This document shows positions 9,505-18,039 of a DNA stretch of 64,000 bases, piece after piece (the stretch's first letter is position 1; the number at the start of each line of letters is the position of its first letter). The notes beneath the pieces are model-generated. The model was not told where the DNA came from. It ran no database searches and worked only from the letters and a program-made list of their open reading frames with translations. The DNA is from Pedobacter suwonensis (GTDB lineage: Bacteria > Bacteroidota > Bacteroidia > Sphingobacteriales > Sphingobacteriaceae): contig NZ_FOJM01000001.1 of assembly GCF_900111825.1 (NCBI RefSeq), positions 112,228 to 176,227 on the forward strand, read 5' to 3'. Position numbers and translations under genes: made by a program.

Positions 9505-9637
9505 ATTATTGTATTGTGTTTATAGCTTTCTAAATTATATAAAATTAATATACATGCATAACAAATCTGTTAAATTAATATGAATAATTGGTCAAAATGA
9601 CGTAACAATCATGCTTAATTTAACCCGGTTCAGCCTC

Positions 9638-10168
9638 TTATTTTGCTTTGATTTCTTCTGCAACTCTGCCACATTCCAACATTTCATTGCCGTAATAAGG
9701 GTTTTTAATTTCCTTTTCGGTTGATAACCAGTCCCCTCCATCTCCTTTATTCGCCATCGGACAATGCTGAACATAAATGGTTCCTTTTTCTATTTCCGCA
9801 TTTTTAAGCAAAGCAATGATATCGGCACTTAAAGCAGTAAAATCTTTTCTTTGTATAACCAGGTTATTACTTGCCGCTATTTTCTGAGCAATTTCAGCAG
9901 TTGGCTCACAGCCTTCGTAGGCAGCCAAACTATTTTTCAGTACGGCAGCAGTTTTTTGTGCATTTGCGGCATCAGACCTCACCAGCGCATTTTTCAAATT
10001 CACATAGTTTTTAAATATCGCCAGTTTCTTCTCGTCCTTTATTAAAACCTCGTTCTTAACCGATGTAGCTTCGGTTTTGGTAGAATCTTTGGTTTCAGTA
10101 GATTTCTGCTCTGCCTGGTTGCAGGCCATTAAAGTAGTAAATATGGCTATCCCGAATATTCTTTTCAT
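9638..10168 (-). CDS. DUF3347-type lipoprotein
   Basis: I take the internal ATG at 10,168 (about 176 aa) because it is followed by a lipoprotein signal, MKRIFGIAIFTTLMAC, with Cys16 as the lipidated residue; the longer frame adds an unlikely 20-residue leader. A Thr/Lys/Glu-rich linker follows. The rest is helical (FKNYVNLKNALVRSDAANAQKTAAVLKNSL) and ends with YVQHCPMANKGDGGDWLSTEKEIKNPYYGNEMLECG. This matches DUF3347, often found next to copper and heavy-metal efflux systems, where the CPM and M/C residues could bind metal. No efflux genes are adjacent here. Confidence 0.8.
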   Translation of the reverse strand: MKRIFGIAIFTTLMACNQAEQKSTETKDSTKTEATSVKNEVLIKDEKKLAIFKNYVNLKNALVRSDAANAQKTAAVLKNSLAAYEGCEPTAEIAQKIAASNNLVIQRKDFTALSADIIALLKNAEIEKGTIYVQHCPMANKGDGGDWLSTEKEIKNPYYGNEMLECGRVAEEIKAK

Positions 10169-10218
10169 GGTATTTGGTTTTCGGCTCAAAATAGGAATTA
10201 AAATGGTAAATAAATAAA

Positions 10219-10244
10219 AAAGTCCCAATTTTCATCGGGACTTT
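10219..10244 (-). terminator. Terminator of the 182-aa barrel gene
   Basis: AAAGTCCC (10,219-10,226) pairs with GGGACTTT (10,237-10,244). Read on the minus strand, it is followed by a long T-rich tail. It lies 20 bp after the stop of the upstream outer-membrane gene. Confidence 0.85.
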
Positions 10245-10264
10245 AATATTATATGATGTTTGAA

Positions 10265-10813
10265 TTATAATTTGAAATTGTAAGCCAGCCTTAATGCGTA
10301 CTGACCTGTTTTTCTGAAATAGGTTGCTGATGAGCTATCATTCACATAACCTTCATATCGAACACCAGCGTCGAAACCGCCAAACTCATAACCCAGTCCA
10401 CCCGAGTAAATAAAGTTCGTTTTGCCACCATCTTTAATAGCAAAGCCTGCACCTGCTTCAGTGGCTAAATACATTCTTTTAATCGGAAACACTTTAACGC
10501 CACCTTTGGCCGGGATAAAATCAATGTCAATGGCGTTATTCTTAGCCATTAGTTTGGTATAACCGCCTGAAGCAGTCACGGCAACATATGGTGATAAATC
10601 CCATTGCAATTTCAAATCAGCACCATAAGCGTAATCCATTGGCGATTGATCACGGAAGAGTCCGCCGTTAACACCAACCCCTATTTTGAAAGCCATTCCC
10701 TTAGGAGCCGGATTCGGATCAGTTTCTGTCATGGTTTGCGCATTTAGTGTTGTAGTGGCAAACAAAGCAACTGCAGTAGCTGCTGTAGCGAAAATTTTAG
10801 TAATCATTTTCAT
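10265..10813 (-). CDS. Small outer membrane beta-barrel protein
   Basis: This 182-aa protein has a signal peptide of about 25 residues (KIFATAATAVALFATTTLNAQ) and an eight-strand-like barrel ending in ALRLAYNFKL, a typical C-terminal outer membrane signal. Its signal peptide is nearly identical to that of the next gene (10,962-11,468: KIFATSAAVVALFFSTNANAQ), so the two look like a diverged tandem duplication. Each has its own terminator, so they are separate transcription units. The ligand is unknown. Confidence 0.8.
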   Translation of the reverse strand: MKMITKIFATAATAVALFATTTLNAQTMTETDPNPAPKGMAFKIGVGVNGGLFRDQSPMDYAYGADLKLQWDLSPYVAVTASGGYTKLMAKNNAIDIDFIPAKGGVKVFPIKRMYLATEAGAGFAIKDGGKTNFIYSGGLGYEFGGFDAGVRYEGYVNDSSSATYFRKTGQYALRLAYNFKL

Positions 10814-10916
10814 ATTAGATAAATTAAGTTAATACTAAGGTTTTGGTAGATATACGTAGTGTGATTTGGTTCAGATTTTTTTATTTTCATTTTTTTCAGA
10901 AATAATGATAAATAAA

Positions 10917-10942
10917 AAAGCCCCGGCATTTGCCGGGGCTTT
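10917..10942 (-). terminator. Terminator of the 168-aa barrel gene
   Basis: GCCCCGGC (10,920-10,927) pairs with GCCGGGGC (10,932-10,939), with flanking A and T runs. On the minus strand it is followed by TTTTTTATTTAT. It is a strong GC-rich hairpin 20 bp after the stop. Confidence 0.92.
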
Positions 10943-10961
10943 AAGTATCAGGTAAATAATC

Positions 10962-11468
10962 TTACAAGCTAAATCCGTAAGCTAAGCGAATGCCTGCAAA
11001 ACCAATGCTACCATTGTTTGAATAACCTTCGTATTTCGCGGCTAAATCTAAACCATTAGCCCATGCATAACCAATTGCTGGTGAATAAACAAAAGATGTA
11101 CCAGCACCTTTTTCAGTTCCAAATCCAGCACCAAGTTCAGCTAATCCGTAAGCACCAGAGCCAGAATCATTAAAGAAATATTTAGCACCGGCTTTTACAG
11201 GAATAATTCCGAAGCTACCTCCACCGTACGAATCTTTTCTTGAAAAATTGTTGTACCCAGCGGTTACAGGGATAGATAATTGCTTATCTACATTGAATTG
11301 GTATCTGATATCTCCACCAATAACCAAACCTAAACCTGTTGTTGTTCCTGCACCAACATTTAAACCTATACCTAAGTTTCTTGCAGAGCTTTGAGCATTT
11401 GCATTAGTTGAAAAAAATAGTGCTACAACAGCTGCTGATGTAGCAAAAATTTTTGTAATTGTCTTCAT
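10962..11468 (-). CDS. Small outer membrane beta-barrel protein, paralogue
   Basis: This 168-aa protein has a signal peptide ending NANAQ (about 26 aa). It has Gly/Ala-rich amphipathic strands (LNVGAGTTTGLGLVIGGDIRYQF, AGAKYFFNDSGSGAYGLAELGAGFG) and a closing strand IRLAYGFSL. It is a paralogue of the neighbour at 10,265-10,813 by signal peptide, length and terminal strand. It should lie in the outer membrane; its role is unknown. It is about 115 bp downstream of miaA and has its own terminator. Confidence 0.8.
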   Translation of the reverse strand: MKTITKIFATSAAVVALFFSTNANAQSSARNLGIGLNVGAGTTTGLGLVIGGDIRYQFNVDKQLSIPVTAGYNNFSRKDSYGGGSFGIIPVKAGAKYFFNDSGSGAYGLAELGAGFGTEKGAGTSFVYSPAIGYAWANGLDLAAKYEGYSNNGSIGFAGIRLAYGFSL

Positions 11469-11584
11469 GTTTAAGATATTCTTTTTGAGTTAAAATAATA
11501 TCGGATGCAAATACAAAGGTTGTGCCAAAAGGGTATTTTTGGGCTTATTTGCGCATTTTGCTTGCTAAAAATTAGCTTTTGAAG

Positions 11585-12514
11585 CTAATTTTTATTTGTT
11601 GAAACTTTTTCCAAAACCAGCTGTTTTAACAAGTTTGTCGGCATGCTGGCATCAAGCCAGATAATCTCCACACTGTCCTTTTCCATTTTTCTGAAAAATG
11701 TATTTTGTCTTTTAGCATACTGACAAATGGCCGTACCAAGTTTTAACTTTAGTTCCTCAAAGGTTAATAATCCATCAAGATAGTTTACGATAAATTTGTA
11801 CTCCAGGCCGTAGAAAACTAAGATTTCCCGGTCAATTCCCTCTTTCAGCAATTGTTCTACTTCTTCTACCAGGCCGGCTTTGAGCCTTTCGGTCAGCCTG
11901 CTTAGAATTTTAGCCCTGGTAACTTCAACCTCGTTTTTTAACCCAAAAATAACCGGTTTAAGTGACGGTCGATTTACTTCTTCGAGTATGTTATGTTTGA
12001 GATAATCTGCTATTTCTAATGCGCGGATCAGTCTTTTTTTTGAGGATAGATCAACGTGTCCGATATTTTGGCTTTCATCACTTTGCAATATCAAAACCAG
12101 TTCTTCCTTTGATAATAAATCTAATCGATCCCTCAAGGGTTGATTGACGGGGACAGCGGTATAGGTTTGATTCTGTAGTAGGCTGTGAATGTACATGCCT
12201 GTACCGCCACACAGCACCGGCATGTTGTTTTTTTTCGTTATGGCTGCAAATGCCTTGTAGAAATCGTTTTTAAAGGCATCTACATGATAACGTTCGCCTG
12301 GCGATAAAATATCGATCAAATGATATGGAATTGTTTTGCCGTTGATATGATACTCTTGCAGATCTTTACCTGTGCCGATATCCATTCGTTTAAAAACCTG
12401 ACGGCTATCGGCACTAATGATCTCGCCATTTAAAGCATCCGCAACGCTCACGGCCAGCTTCGTTTTACCAGATGCAGTTGCTCCTAAAATGATGATGAGA
12501 TTATGTTGGTCCAT
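11585..12514 (-). CDS. miaA: tRNA dimethylallyltransferase
   Basis: This 309-aa enzyme transfers a dimethylallyl group to N6 of A37 in tRNAs reading UNN codons. The P-loop LGATASGKTKLA (about residues 10-21), the substrate block ISADSRQVFKRMDIGTGK and GGTGMYIHSLL are all present. The C-terminal YAKRQNTFFRK contacts tRNA. Its ATG overlaps the stop of the upstream 260-aa gene by one base (TAATG), so the two are translationally coupled. Confidence 0.95.
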   Translation of the reverse strand: MDQHNLIIILGATASGKTKLAVSVADALNGEIISADSRQVFKRMDIGTGKDLQEYHINGKTIPYHLIDILSPGERYHVDAFKNDFYKAFAAITKKNNMPVLCGGTGMYIHSLLQNQTYTAVPVNQPLRDRLDLLSKEELVLILQSDESQNIGHVDLSSKKRLIRALEIADYLKHNILEEVNRPSLKPVIFGLKNEVEVTRAKILSRLTERLKAGLVEEVEQLLKEGIDREILVFYGLEYKFIVNYLDGLLTFEELKLKLGTAICQYAKRQNTFFRKMEKDSVEIIWLDASMPTNLLKQLVLEKVSTNKN

Positions 12515-13296
12515 TAAAACTGAAGAATAAATTTAAAACTCCCGGTGTTAAATACCTCCTGTGCAAAAACCAGAGCATCTTTTTTGAGTACACGATTAAG
12601 ATTCTCATCCAGGTTGTAAATCTGCGGTTCCAAAATTGCAGTTTGTAAAAAGCCCAGTTTAGTATAGGCCTCTCCTGCAGACCAATCGCGATCAGCGTAA
12701 GTCATGAGGTCGTTAGGTTGATAGGTTGCAGCAAAAAATGAAATCAATTTACTTAATCCGCCTGTAATAGAATAACCCGCTTTAACTGCAAACCTGATCA
12801 GTTCTGCAGATTTGTAATTTTCGGTATGGTTCATTTTGCGCAATCCCGAGAAGGTAGCAACAGCCACCAGTTGATCTTTTTCAAATAAACCCATTTTATA
12901 ACGGCTCGTTACAGCACCCTGCAAATGATTTTCAGTTAAAAAAGAATCAGCAACAGGTTTGGTGATTTTTAATATTTTAGTTTTCCTGCCGTGAATGCGG
13001 CTATTTTTGCCAAGCAAAGATTTTATTCTCGCTAAAACCTGCCCGGGTTTTGATAACCAGAGGTCTTCCCAAAGGTGAATGAGCTTAATGCCTTTCTGAT
13101 AATGTCGTTCCTGCAGTGCAATAAGATCCTGTGGAACAAAGCTGTTTTGTAAGCTGACCAGGTGGATGATCAGTTGATGATCAATCCGAAATAACTGAAA
13201 ACCATCTTCTGAAAAAAAAAAGCACCCAATTTTATGATCAGCAAGAGCCAAACTAAATTGATGGTGCCAGTTATATTCAAAAGTTAAATTATTCAA
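12514..13296 (-). CDS. Homing-endonuclease-associated-like protein, translationally coupled to miaA
   Basis: This 260-aa protein has no signal or membrane segment. From about residue 65 it reads GIKLIHLWEDLWLSKPGQVLARIKSLLG, then FLTENHLQGAVTSRYKMGLF, AVATFSGLRK, ELIRFAVKAGYSITGGLSKLISFF and MTYADRDWSAGEAYTKLGF. This order resembles the C-terminal region of phage-encoded homing endonucleases and phage hypothetical proteins, where it follows a nuclease domain. Here no GIY-YIG, HNH or LAGLIDADG nuclease core is visible, so it may be a domesticated DNA- or RNA-binding protein. Recognition is from memory of the motif order and was not checked by search. Confidence 0.6.
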   Translation of the reverse strand: MNNLTFEYNWHHQFSLALADHKIGCFFFSEDGFQLFRIDHQLIIHLVSLQNSFVPQDLIALQERHYQKGIKLIHLWEDLWLSKPGQVLARIKSLLGKNSRIHGRKTKILKITKPVADSFLTENHLQGAVTSRYKMGLFEKDQLVAVATFSGLRKMNHTENYKSAELIRFAVKAGYSITGGLSKLISFFAATYQPNDLMTYADRDWSAGEAYTKLGFLQTAILEPQIYNLDENLNRVLKKDALVFAQEVFNTGSFKFILQF

Positions 13297-13349
13297 TCAG
13301 TAGAATGTTATTCAGAAATATATCTGCTGCAAATTTAACCATCAGATTG

Positions 13350-13712
13350 CTAAATCCATTCTTTTTCTTTAAAGTTGGTACCAATAATCTCTATTAAAGT
13401 TTCTACTTCCTTTAATTTGGCATCGTCAAGAGCCGAAATTTTCAAGCCAGCTTTATTATGGCCAAAATCAGTTAAATTATGATTGTCTGTAGAAAATTCT
13501 TCTGTATTGATCTTAACTTCAACGGCATCTCCATTGATATAAACACCTGCAAAAAATCGCTCGGTTATTTTTTGTCCATTTAGTTCAATATTTTTTTCAC
13601 TATACAGATCATATCCGTTTTCTGAATTTTCGTGTACCGTATATCCGCGGGTGGCATAGGGCTGTAAGCCGGCTCTGATGGTCTGAAAAATTTCTACAAG
13701 ATCAGTTTTCAT
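13350..13712 (-). CDS. Conserved small hypothetical protein
   Basis: This is a soluble acidic protein of 120 aa (127 if the first ATG is used). I prefer the ATG at 13,712 because it sits in the context ACCATT-ATG-AAA, also seen before the MscS-like gene. I recognise no family. The protein looks like one alpha/beta domain: EIFQTIRAGLQPYATRGYTV, then strands around YDLYSEKNIELNGQ and RFFAGVYINGDAVEVKINTE, and a C-terminal helix KLKEVETLIEIIGTNF. It lies 53 bp from the miaA-coupled gene on the same strand. Confidence 0.6.
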   Translation of the reverse strand: MKTDLVEIFQTIRAGLQPYATRGYTVHENSENGYDLYSEKNIELNGQKITERFFAGVYINGDAVEVKINTEEFSTDNHNLTDFGHNKAGLKISALDDAKLKEVETLIEIIGTNFKEKEWI

Positions 13713-13765
13713 AATGGTATTTGATTTTAGCATTAAACACCATAGTCTTCTTATTGTTTAATTTT

Positions 13766-14860
13766 TTATTCTTTTAGCCACCAGTTTTCGGTTGGTAAAT
13801 ATTCATCTAAAATAATGGTTTCTCCTAATTTTGGAGTGACCAAAGGAAACTGTTTGGCTGCTGCGGCTACAACTATCCGTTTTATTGGCTCATTCCAGGG
13901 GTGCATGGCCAAGCTAAATTTTCCCCAATGTACCGGCATTAAAATTTTAGCTTTCAGGTCGATTGCGGCCTGTACAGTTTCTTCCGGGAACATATGGATG
14001 TATGGCCAGTAAGCATTATACTGTCCGCACTCCAGCAAGGCCAAATCAAAGGGACCGTGCTCCTCACCTATTTTTTCGAAGTGTGTATCATAACCGGAAT
14101 CGCCACCCAAAAAAAGTTTAAAGTCTGCAGTTTTCAGCACGAAGGCTGACCATAGTGTTTGATTTCTTTTAAATTTTCTGCCTGTAAAATGCCTGGCTGG
14201 AACAGCTGTTAAATGCAAACTGTTAAACAATGTGACCGATTCGTTCCAACTCAGCTCATTAATTTTTTCTTTTTTAATTTTCCATCGCTCCAGATGCGAC
14301 CCTACACCAAGCGAAGTGACAATACTGTTAACCTGCGGCGAAATTTTTAATATACTCTCATAATCCAAATGATCATAATGATCGTGTGTAATGATGAGGA
14401 TATCAATATTTTTGAATTCTTCGGCCTTTATAATGTCAGTGCCCAAAAAAGCCTTACTCCCGATAAATGAAAACGGAGAAGGTGTTTTGCTGAATATAGG
14501 ATCAACCAAAATTCTTAGTCCGTTTATTTTGATCAGATATGATGAATGACCAAACCAGATAATTTCAGGTGCATTATCCTTAGCACTGCCATTTACATTC
14601 GGTGAAATATATGGAAGCGCTTTGCTCGGAGCCTTATCCGGATGTTTTTCGAAAAAGAAAGCACTTAAAATCTTGAAAAAACTTACTCCTTCTGGCTGCA
14701 TTGGTGTGATGGATAAGTTCTGTAGCGCACCATTGCGATAATTACTCAGGCTACGGATTTTATCCAAACGCAATCCCTTTGGTAACTGTCCGAAAACGGG
14801 TAGATTGGTTATAATAAGGAATAAGGCGACAACAAAAACTAAAATATATACTGCGATCAT
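13766..14860 (-). CDS. MBL-fold metal-dependent hydrolase (UlaG/NAPE-PLD-like)
   Basis: This 364-aa protein has one N-terminal membrane anchor (IAVYILVFVVALFLIITNL). It has the metallo-beta-lactamase metal motif in LIITHDHYDHLDYESIL (HxHxDH, about residues 155-160), then PARHFTGR, GGDSGYD and MPVHWGKF, which supply further metal ligands. The arrangement fits NAPE-PLD-like/UlaG-like hydrolases that cleave phosphodiester or lactone substrates. The substrate is not predictable. The catalytic part probably faces the periplasm or the outer face of the inner membrane. Confidence 0.85.
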   Translation of the reverse strand: MIAVYILVFVVALFLIITNLPVFGQLPKGLRLDKIRSLSNYRNGALQNLSITPMQPEGVSFFKILSAFFFEKHPDKAPSKALPYISPNVNGSAKDNAPEIIWFGHSSYLIKINGLRILVDPIFSKTPSPFSFIGSKAFLGTDIIKAEEFKNIDILIITHDHYDHLDYESILKISPQVNSIVTSLGVGSHLERWKIKKEKINELSWNESVTLFNSLHLTAVPARHFTGRKFKRNQTLWSAFVLKTADFKLFLGGDSGYDTHFEKIGEEHGPFDLALLECGQYNAYWPYIHMFPEETVQAAIDLKAKILMPVHWGKFSLAMHPWNEPIKRIVVAAAAKQFPLVTPKLGETIILDEYLPTENWWLKE

Positions 14861-14992
14861 TTTTAAATTAAATAGCAGCCAAAATATGAATATGATTTCA
14901 AAGATGCGGCCAGTGTCATATATATGACGAATGGATTACAGGTTAGGTGTAACTACATATAATTTTAGCTGAACAAAGGAGTGAAAACAGCG

Positions 14993-15012
14993 CAAACGTT
15001 TGATTAATTTTG
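14993..15012 (+). promoter_or_regulatory. LacI promoter with operator O1
   Basis: The palindrome CAAACGTTTG at 14,993-15,002 is followed by a TAATTTTG (-7 type) box at 15,005-15,012. The operator would lie in the promoter spacer, 58 bp before the start codon, a position suited to repression. The motif has the central CG of LacI/CcpA-type operators. The same ten bases recur at 16,078-16,087. Confidence 0.75.
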
Positions 15013-15059
15013 TATTATTATATGTTGAAGCAATTTAATATAGTAGTTTAGTACGCATC

Positions 15060-16076
15060 ATGCAGTCGAAACCCACAACGATCAAAGAAATAGCCAGAAT
15101 CTTAAATATCTCTCCCTCCAGCGTTTCAAGGGGCCTGCACGATCATCCGAGCATTGGGGCAGTTACCAGGGAGAAAATTAAACAATTGGCGAAGTCGCTA
15201 AATTATGAGCCTAACAAGGCTGCCATTCTATTTCAAAAAGGAAAAACATATACCATTGGTGTCATTTTACCGGAGCTATCAGAACACTTTTTTTCAATCG
15301 CTATTTCTGCAATTGAAGATGAGGCGATGAAGAAAAATTATACCGTGATTTTTGCCCAGTCGCACGACCGTTATGAGCTCGAAGTAAAGCTTGTTGAGAA
15401 AATGAAAAATCAACGTGTTGATGGCTTATTGGTATCAATCAGTAAGCATACCTGTAATTTTGATCATTTCGAAAAAGTTAATTCGTTTAATATTCCGGTT
15501 GTATTTTTTGACCGGATACCACCTTTAAAAAACGTGCATTACGTAGCATCCGGCTTGGAAAGTGCAACAGTTAAAGCGGTGAACTATCTTTTAAAAAAAG
15601 GACACAGAAGTATCGGGATGATTAATGGTCCAGGTACCTTATATGCCAGTGAAGAGCGCAAAGACGGTTATAAACAGGCGATTACTTTTAACCGTTTAAA
15701 GTTCGATCCATCATTGGTCATCAATTGCGATTTAACAGAACAAGGTACTATAGATGCTGCCGAAAAGTTTTTAAAGCATAAAAGAAAACCAACGGCTATA
15801 GTCGCTTTTAATGATTATGTGGCACTTTTTCTAATCAAACACTTTAAAAAGATGAATGTAATCGACGATTTTGACATCGTAAGTTATGCCAACCTTCCTA
15901 TTATCAGTTATCTTGATCACGCTCCCGTAGCTTCGGTAGAGCAATACCCATATTTGCAGGGGCAAAAGGCGGTAAATATTCTATTGGATCTTATTCATAG
16001 CCCCAATACTGAAAACCAGGCCTATTATAATACCATTGTTGATGCCGATCTTATTGTAAATGAAACGAATTACTGA
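15060..16076 (+). CDS. LacI-family transcriptional regulator
   Basis: This 338-aa protein has an N-terminal LacI helix-turn-helix (TIKEIARILNISPSSVSRGLHDHPSI, about residues 7-32) and hinge region. A periplasmic-binding-protein-like effector domain follows (YTIGVILPELSEHFFSIAISAIEDEA, HRSIGMINGP, VASVEQYPYLQGQKAVNILLDLI). It should bind a sugar or nucleoside and repress or activate operons with CAAACGTTTG-type sites. Such sites flank its own gene on both sides, so autoregulation is likely. No sugar-uptake operon is adjacent; its targets are probably elsewhere. Confidence 0.9.
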   Translation: MQSKPTTIKEIARILNISPSSVSRGLHDHPSIGAVTREKIKQLAKSLNYEPNKAAILFQKGKTYTIGVILPELSEHFFSIAISAIEDEAMKKNYTVIFAQSHDRYELEVKLVEKMKNQRVDGLLVSISKHTCNFDHFEKVNSFNIPVVFFDRIPPLKNVHYVASGLESATVKAVNYLLKKGHRSIGMINGPGTLYASEERKDGYKQAITFNRLKFDPSLVINCDLTEQGTIDAAEKFLKHKRKPTAIVAFNDYVALFLIKHFKKMNVIDDFDIVSYANLPIISYLDHAPVASVEQYPYLQGQKAVNILLDLIHSPNTENQAYYNTIVDADLIVNETNY

Positions 16077-16077
16077 A

Positions 16078-16087
16078 CAAACGTTTG
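16078..16087. promoter_or_regulatory. Second LacI-type operator O2
   Basis: CAAACGTTTG recurs two bases after the stop of the regulator gene. With its flanks reversed, twelve consecutive bases (cgCAAACGTTTG) equal those of the upstream copy. The spacing of 1,085 bp would allow looping by a tetrameric repressor; that is inference. Confidence 0.65.
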
Positions 16088-16299
16088 CGTGATGCTTCAG
16101 GTTGCTTAAACTTTCGGGTAAGCGTATTGAGCCTGTAATCATTAATCTCCATTTTATTTGGTATCTGTGTTAAAGAATGACAAAGTTGTAAATCTGCCTT
16201 ACCAATTTCTTCGCTCACAGAATCTTCAGTATATCCCCCGCTACTAAAATTTCTTTTTCTTGTTTTTGGTAGACGTTTTGTAATAGTGATGTGCATACC

Positions 16300-16960
16300 A
16301 ATAAAAGAATTTGAATGACGTGTAATGTTTCATGGTTTGCAGTGAAAATTGTTTCACGCTCTTACATAGCTTAGTACCATGAAATTTTCCCGATGCATCT
16401 GGTCATTAATAAGTTTTTTTCCTGAAGAAAGGAAAGGTAAATTCATATTCAATCATCCTTTTAGCGTTATCCTCTTCCTAAAGAATATGAATATATTTTA
16501 TAATTATTTATAATTAGTCTAAATAAGTTATAAGATAATTATATATTTGTGTAAGGAACGGGCCAAGAGATATTTGGATTACGAACAATAGGGCTTGCAA
16601 ATTTGAAAATTCAAATTTTACCACAGAATGAGTAATTGAACCGGGTTAATCTGATAATGATTTATAGCAACACACCGGGTTTAAACATATTGATAAAAAG
16701 AATATCCATTTTAGTGAAGATCCTAACCTGGTAAAAATATGTTTTGTTAGTTGGATACATGCTCCCCGCGATGGGGAGCTTTATCATTTATATCGGTATG
16801 TTTGATAAGCACGCTTTATTTAGCCGCTATCAAATTATCGCAGCATTAAGATGCTAAAAAAGTCTGGAATGGAGATTTCTGGTATTCGCTTTATTTTATG
16901 TGCTTAAATAAGCAGAGTGTTTGTAGCTAAACCGAATTTAGATTGAAGAGCGATGATATC
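16300..16960. other. Long noncoding stretch with possible orphan transcript
   Basis: No convincing gene lies between 16,088 and 17,019. A TATATTTG box at 16,542-16,549 and a GC-rich hairpin with T-rich tail at 16,761-16,783 could bound a transcript of about 230 nt on the plus strand. No good -33 element precedes the box. The rest is AT-rich and featureless. Confidence 0.35.
16761..16785 (+). terminator. Orphan terminator-like hairpin
   Basis: GCTCCCC (16,761-16,767) pairs with GGGGAGC (16,773-16,779) over a five-base loop, followed by TTTATCATTTA. No gene ends nearby on the plus strand, so it may end a noncoding transcript. Confidence 0.55.
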
Positions 16961-16967
16961 TAAACGC

Positions 16968-17000
16968 AAAAAGGGCTTTGGCGTACCAAAAACCCTTTTT
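16968..17000. terminator. Terminator of the histone-like gene
   Basis: AAAAAGGG (16,968-16,975) pairs with CCCTTTTT (16,993-17,000), with an inner stem TTTGG/CCAAA. It lies 20 bp after the stop of the minus-strand 59-aa gene. Confidence 0.9.
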
Positions 17001-17019
17001 GTTTCATACTCGCGAAATA

Positions 17020-17199
17020 TTATTTTCCAGAGTTTTTCTTTTCAGTTACTTCTGCACGGATTTCTTGTGCTAAAACTTTAAGATCTTGCATTGCTTTACG
17101 CACACGAGTACCAGCAGCTGCGTTGCCAGCATTGTAAAATTTTTCTACGTCTGCTTCAATAGCAGCAACAGCAGCTTTAACTTTTGAGAATTTTTCCAT
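17020..17199 (-). CDS. Histone H1-like (Hc1-type) DNA-binding protein
   Basis: This 59-aa protein is too short for most ORF cut-offs. It reads MEKFSKVKAAVAAIEADVEK, then FYNAGNAAAGTRVRKAMQDL, KVLAQEIRAEVTEKKNSGK. The Ala/Lys-rich amphipathic helices and the GTRVRKAMQDLK block match the small histone H1-like proteins (Hc1 family) of Bacteroidota and Chlamydiae, which bind and compact DNA. It is a single gene with its own strong terminator. The ATG at 17,199 is the only reasonable start. Confidence 0.85.
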   Translation of the reverse strand: MEKFSKVKAAVAAIEADVEKFYNAGNAAAGTRVRKAMQDLKVLAQEIRAEVTEKKNSGK

Positions 17200-17382
17200 C
17201 GCTAATTGATGTTTTAAGGTTTAAAAAATTTATTTTTTTTCAATAATACATATTTACCTCGAATTAACAACAGAAAGCAAATATTTATTTACAATAAGTT
17301 TTGCACATTTTCAAAATCAAAAAAATGCCCTGGCACATATTACAACCACATTTTTAGTTTTTTTAAATTAAAATAAGTTGAT

Positions 17383-17967
17383 TTATGTCATTTGTTTGGA
17401 GAGCATAATCAGGTTATTAAAGGTTTGGTTTGCGCTATTGCTACAACGTTCGTAATCGGCTTCTGCAACATGCTCATTTATTACCATAACAAAGCTTTTC
17501 CATTTAGTGCTGAGCTCATCACCATATACACCGTAATAATTTAAGCCACCCTCCTGGTTTATAAAATTTGGATTGGCCAGTATATGCTTTTTAATTACGT
17601 TACCACCTAATGTAGCGCCCTCAAGCACATATAATGCGCCTAAAACCTCTGCTGTATGCTGTTCAGGAATAAATAATTCGAAATTTAAACCCGGTAATGT
17701 CAAACTGCTTATTTCCCAGTAATCCAGGTCTTTTTCTAAAGCATTTAACTTAAAACGACCTTTCATGTCTAATCTCTCCGCAATAGCCAGGTCTAGCATA
17801 TTTGCCAGTGCATTCTCCAGTTTTTGGTGAACGATATAATTAATGGTTAACAGCTTTTTGTATTGATCGATACTTAGAGAATGGTTCATAATTTCGTTAA
17901 CGAACATCATTGACTCTAATGTTTTGTGATTATGTGCTGTTTCTGTTCTCAGTAAATTGGCAATCAT
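17383..17967 (-). CDS. Biliverdin-producing heme oxygenase
   Basis: This is a 194-aa protein from the ATG at 17,967; an earlier ATG at 18,024 would add 19 basic residues that do not look like the family. The start ANLLRTETAHNHKTLE carries the expected haem-ligand His, and GALYVLEGATLGGNVIKKHI is the distal-helix glycine-rich segment of heme oxygenases. It opens haem to biliverdin IX-alpha, CO and iron. It is the last gene of a run with a bacteriophytochrome (18,460-20,673) and a response regulator (18,040-18,459), so it most likely supplies the phytochrome chromophore. Confidence 0.88.
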   Translation of the reverse strand: MIANLLRTETAHNHKTLESMMFVNEIMNHSLSIDQYKKLLTINYIVHQKLENALANMLDLAIAERLDMKGRFKLNALEKDLDYWEISSLTLPGLNFELFIPEQHTAEVLGALYVLEGATLGGNVIKKHILANPNFINQEGGLNYYGVYGDELSTKWKSFVMVINEHVAEADYERCSNSANQTFNNLIMLSKQMT

Positions 17968-18039
17968 ACAGGGAAGTTTACGATGAAATAGAAAAAATCT
18001 GGGTCTGCCGCCAGATTTTTTCATATTTGTATTATATTA

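Noticed and set aside
9592..9774. Minus-strand 60-aa frame overlapping the end of the DUF3347 gene
   Set aside because: Shadow of a solid gene in another frame.
16051..16296. Minus-strand 81-aa frame overlapping the end of the LacI gene and its second operator
   Set aside because: It covers a probable operator, has no recognisable domain and overlaps a solid gene. Coincidental.
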